A DNA stretch of 64,000 nt from Levilactobacillus tongjiangensis (GTDB lineage: Bacteria; Bacillota; Bacilli; Lactobacillales; Lactobacillaceae). The notes below the pieces were generated by a model that was given only the letters and a program-made list of their open reading frames with translations, made no database searches and was not told where the DNA came from. Both the position numbers and the translations under genes were made by a program. The stretch is taken from NCBI RefSeq assembly GCF_003946345.1, contig NZ_RHNY01000005.1:1-64000 (forward strand), in the 5' to 3' direction. Below are positions 62,723-64,000 of this stretch, piece by piece; position 1 is the first letter of the stretch, and each line of letters begins with the position of its first letter.

Positions 62723-63739
62723 TTAATCTTCCTTTGCATTATCCGCTATCTCAGGTAATTCTTCAACCTGTTTCACGAAATTCTGCTCAGCTTCCAAGAA
62801 TTCTTCAGTTTCATGAGTCACTGCAGAATCTGGAATAGCATCTAGGTTGGCGTACATTTCAATGTGTTGCCGCAGGTTCCGGAACTTCATCGGTGCATCA
62901 CCACCATATTCCCCATCCAGATTGATCATCATTCGGTCGTCTACCGGCCGGGCAATCACCTTGCTGGTCTTCTTGTAAATGATATGGGAATCATTAATGT
63001 GCTTACCCCCGTTAAGGACCAAGCCCATCAACCGTAAAATCTCGGGCATGCTGGCCGTCTTGACAATGATCATGGTGAATTTCCCATCATCCAACGCTGC
63101 ATCGGGCACAATTTGCTCAAAGCCCCCGATTGAGTTGGTCAGGGCCAACAAGAACATTGACGCCTTCCCCCGGAAGTGACCATCATCGTACGTCAGATCC
63201 ATATCAATGGGTTTGATGCGTGGCAGCAACTCGGCCCCCTTCATCAGGTAAGCCAAGTAACCAAAAATTGATTTCAAGTTAGACGGAACGTCATAGGTTA
63301 GCTCAGTCAGAAGTCCCCCACCAGCAATGTTGATGAAGTACGTCGATCCAGCTTCCCCAATATCCATCTTGATGGTCTGATCCTTCAGAACCACCTTGGC
63401 CGCCGCCAACGGGTCTTCACGGGGAATGTGAAGTGCCCGGGCATAATCATTCGTGGTCCCGGCAGGAATGATCGCCATCTTTGGCCGATGCGGTAGGCCG
63501 GCAATTCCGTTAACAACTTGGTTAATGGTGCCGTCGCCCCCAGCAGCCACGATGAGTTCGAAGCCGGCCTTAGCAGCCCGTGTCGCCTCATTTTGAGCAG
63601 AATTGGGAGCCGGTGTCGTGGCGTAGGCACTCGTCTCGTACCCCGCCTGCTCGAACACCGCTAGAATATCGATCAAGTCCTTCTTCAACGCTTCGCGTCC
63701 TGAAGTTGGATTATAAATGACCCGTGCCCGTTTACGCAT
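62723..63739 (-). CDS. dagK: Diacylglycerol kinase (lipid kinase)
   Basis: Soluble lipid kinase of 338 residues of the DagK/YegS family. It recycles diacylglycerol released during lipoteichoic acid synthesis to phosphatidic acid, which connects it functionally to ltaS at the left end. Motifs are YNPTSGREALKKDL, AAGGDGTINQVVNG (about 67) and PAGTTNDYARAL. An acidic tail follows the catalytic domain (about 300-338). It lies 17 bases after gatB and before rlmD, a common order in lactobacilli. Confidence 0.93.
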   Translation of the reverse strand: MRKRARVIYNPTSGREALKKDLIDILAVFEQAGYETSAYATTPAPNSAQNEATRAAKAGFELIVAAGGDGTINQVVNGIAGLPHRPKMAIIPAGTTNDYARALHIPREDPLAAAKVVLKDQTIKMDIGEAGSTYFINIAGGGLLTELTYDVPSNLKSIFGYLAYLMKGAELLPRIKPIDMDLTYDDGHFRGKASMFLLALTNSIGGFEQIVPDAALDDGKFTMIIVKTASMPEILRLMGLVLNGGKHINDSHIIYKKTSKVIARPVDDRMMINLDGEYGGDAPMKFRNLRQHIEMYANLDAIPDSAVTHETEEFLEAEQNFVKQVEELPEIADNAKED

Positions 63740-63756
63740 GATGTGCCTCCATTGTC

Positions 63757-64000
63757 CTAGTGCTTTAATGCAGTCATCAATAATTTATTGACAACTTGCG
63801 GGTTAGCTTGTCCGTGTGTCTGCTTCATGATTTGACCAACCAAGAAACCAACGGCCCGCTTTTTCCCATTGTTGAAGTCTTCGATGGATTGCGGATTAGC
63901 TTGCAAAACATCGTCGATAATTGGTTGCAGCTTAGCTGGGTCTGACAGTTGAACTAATCCGTGCGCTTCCACGTAAGCCTTAGGTTCTTCACCATTTGTG
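63757..64000 (-). CDS. gatB: Asp-tRNA(Asn)/Glu-tRNA(Gln) amidotransferase subunit B (C-terminal part)
   Basis: Only the last about 80 residues are in the window; the frame continues past the right edge (TNGEEPKAYVEAHGLVQLSD...). The segment FNNGKKRAVGFLVGQIMKQTHGQANPQVVNKLL is the conserved C-terminal YqeY-like tail of GatB, which binds tRNA in the GatCAB complex. The gene heads the dagK-rlmD unit. Confidence 0.93.
   Translation of the reverse strand, partial: TNGEEPKAYVEAHGLVQLSDPAKLQPIIDDVLQANPQSIEDFNNGKKRAVGFLVGQIMKQTHGQANPQVVNKLLMTALKH

Noticed and set aside
1-64000. CRISPR array, insertion sequence or prophage
   Set aside because: No regularly spaced short direct repeats, transposase, integrase or phage structural genes are visible on either strand. 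The repeats present are long, hairpin-forming and dispersed.

Overview
The window looks like a chromosomal segment of a lactic acid bacterium of the family Lactobacillaceae. Supporting evidence is the set of Gram-positive Shine-Dalgarno sites, about half G+C content, ClpE with CtsR and CIRCE-type operators, a WxL-domain surface protein, lipoteichoic and wall teichoic acid genes, a YkuJ-family protein and a DUF4828 protein. The gene set (two gluconate permeases, a short 6-phosphogluconate dehydrogenase, a stand-alone glutamate-cysteine ligase) is compatible with a heterofermentative lactobacillus close to Levilactobacillus, but that genus is inference. I see no prophage, insertion sequence, plasmid functions or CRISPR array.

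Layout from left to right. 1-360: tandem promoters and a leader, pointing off the left edge, of a probable rRNA operon. 0.49-6.25 kb: lipoteichoic acid block (two glycolipid glycosyltransferases, a flippase-like membrane protein, YkuJ, LtaS). 6.5-8.5 kb: ptsHI. 8.6-11.4 kb: a small gene and clpE separated by a heat-shock control region. 11.7-19.1 kb: a cell-envelope-like protein, a P-type ATPase, dipeptidase PepD, NADH oxidase. 19.6-24.4 kb: a WxL/lectin protein, prfC, a small membrane protein. 24.7-28.1 kb: teichoic acid polymerase, an unrecognised partner and tagD. 28.2-37.3 kb: AI-2E-type transporter, DUF402 phosphatase, a broken gene, a serine hydrolase with recX, flavodoxin, a BrkB-family protein, a NERD protein and wecB. 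37.7-44.2 kb: GT2 transferase, gntP copy 1, universal stress protein, tRNA-Arg(CCU), DEAD helicase, Gfo/Idh oxidoreductase. 44.5-50.8 kb: DUF4828, a degenerate GH25 protein and a gluconate locus (RpiR regulator, gnd, gntK, gntP copy 2). 51.2-54.2 kb: amino-acid permease and gshA. 54.6-59.6 kb: the deo operon (deoC-deoB-deoD-regulator-pdp). 60-64 kb: a divergent pair of XRE regulators, rlmD, dagK and the end of gatB.

How the genes work together. The left block builds the glycolipid anchor and the polyglycerol-phosphate chain of lipoteichoic acid, and the tag block supplies CDP-glycerol and a wall polymerase. The gluconate locus imports gluconate, phosphorylates it and decarboxylates 6-phosphogluconate; similar 6-3-6 palindromes lie upstream of gnd and of the distant gntP copy, suggesting one RpiR regulon. 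The deo operon salvages nucleosides to triose phosphate and acetaldehyde.

The most unusual content is intergenic. One family is a trailer element downstream of three minus-strand genes (tagF-like, tRNA-Arg, rlmD): a long hairpin with compensatory base changes between copies, followed by an intrinsic terminator. A second, larger family of multi-branched repeats shares a core stem TTGGAGAC/GGCTTCAA and fills most long gaps. These look like structured RNA or mobile hairpin elements; I could not check whether they are already catalogued.
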